Assembly (NCBI GenBank): GCA_946615275.1
Contig: CAMOHV010000002.1
Span: 1-22,536 of the forward strand
From: an uncultured Verrucomicrobiota bacterium
Lineage (GTDB): Bacteria > Verrucomicrobiota > Kiritimatiellia > RFP12 > UBA1067
Length of the DNA stretch: 22,536 nt
Reading direction: 5' to 3'
Shown here: piece by piece, positions 22,411 through 22,536 of the stretch
Layout: every line of letters starts with the position of its first letter
How positions within the stretch are numbered: the stretch's first letter is position 1
Notes under the pieces: generated by a model
Told to the model about the DNA's origin: nothing
What the model saw: the letters and a program-made list of their open reading frames with translations, nothing else
The model's database searches: none
Position numbers and translations under genes: made by a program

Positions 22411-22536
22411 TCATCCCTCCTTTTTGTGTTCACTCTACTCTTCCGTCCCATTACTCAGTTATCCAGCTCACATCGTTCAACCTTACGTTTTTCATTTGCT
22501 TCTCCGACACTCTTCTGCGATACACTCACGAATCAT
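22411..22536 (-). other. Leader of the exported-protein gene; two tiny frames and an upstream gene end
   Basis: Reading the minus strand inward from 22536, an open frame reaches the window edge and stops at 22492 (ending CRRSK), possibly the C-terminus of an upstream gene. A 14-codon frame (22495-22451, MKNVRLNDVSWITE) overlaps it by ATGA. Neither can be confirmed from so little sequence. The exported-protein gene's GGAGG lies at 22416-22420. No promoter hexamers are convincing, so this gene may be the second member of an operon starting beyond the window. Confidence 0.35.

Overview
The window holds most of the late (morphogenesis) operon of a transposable, Mu-type phage or prophage, followed by a short non-coding boundary and one gene on the opposite strand that looks like host chromosome. 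The phage part (about 1-20261) is entirely on the + strand, very GC-rich, tightly packed (many 1-4 bp stop/start overlaps) and has no host-type genes inside. No integrase, repressor, transposase, lysis gene, tRNA or CRISPR is visible, so early and lysis genes must lie upstream of base 1 or be absent. The host cannot be proved from the window. High GC, short tandem AT-rich repeats between and inside genes, and secreted BppU-like proteins in the tail module remind me of gut Kiritimatiellota/Lentisphaerota/Verrucomicrobiota genomes (memory-based inference, low certainty).

Layout. Head module: terminase large subunit (23-1498), a Mu gp29/DUF935-type portal carrying a long C-terminal extension with a zinc-ribbon-like motif and a PBECR-type nuclease-like domain (1498-3783), a 156-nt gene-free gap able to fold into three hairpins, a Mu gpI-type protease with an in-frame nested scaffold start (3940-4974 and 4507-4974), a decoration-like protein (4990-5373) and the major capsid protein (5430-6350). 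Connector/tail-start module: DUF1320/gp36-like protein (6363-6791), a putative tail terminator (6791-7252) and the putative tail tube protein (7256-8185). Next come a MuF-like minor virion protein (8194-8970) and a gpG/virion-morphogenesis-like protein (8979-9587), two functions that normally sit beside the portal, then a small unknown (9584-9973), a short tape-measure candidate (9978-11489), a tail-hub-like protein (11495-13435) and a large distal tail protein (13457-15952). The operon ends with two proteins bearing Sec signal peptides (15967-18117, 18129-19145), a small unknown (19142-19498) and a very basic protein with an internal duplication (19485-20261).

No sheath, baseplate-wedge or gpJ-like gene was seen, so the particle is probably a Mu-like head on a non-contractile tail, as in the D3112/B3 group of transposable siphophages. 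The assembly logic is standard: terminase and portal package DNA into a shell built from capsid protein on a scaffold that the protease removes; decoration and connector proteins finish the head; tube, tape measure, hub and distal proteins build the tail.

The gap 20262-20634 contains hairpins, a possible terminator and imperfect repeats. After it the base composition falls clearly and a minus-strand gene (20635-22410) encodes an exported protein of unknown function with two stretches resembling secretin STN-type modules. The main points for a second look are the portal-nuclease fusion, the signal peptide built from a heptanucleotide repeat, the exported proteins in a tail operon, the structured gap before the protease, and the basic duplicated protein at the operon end.
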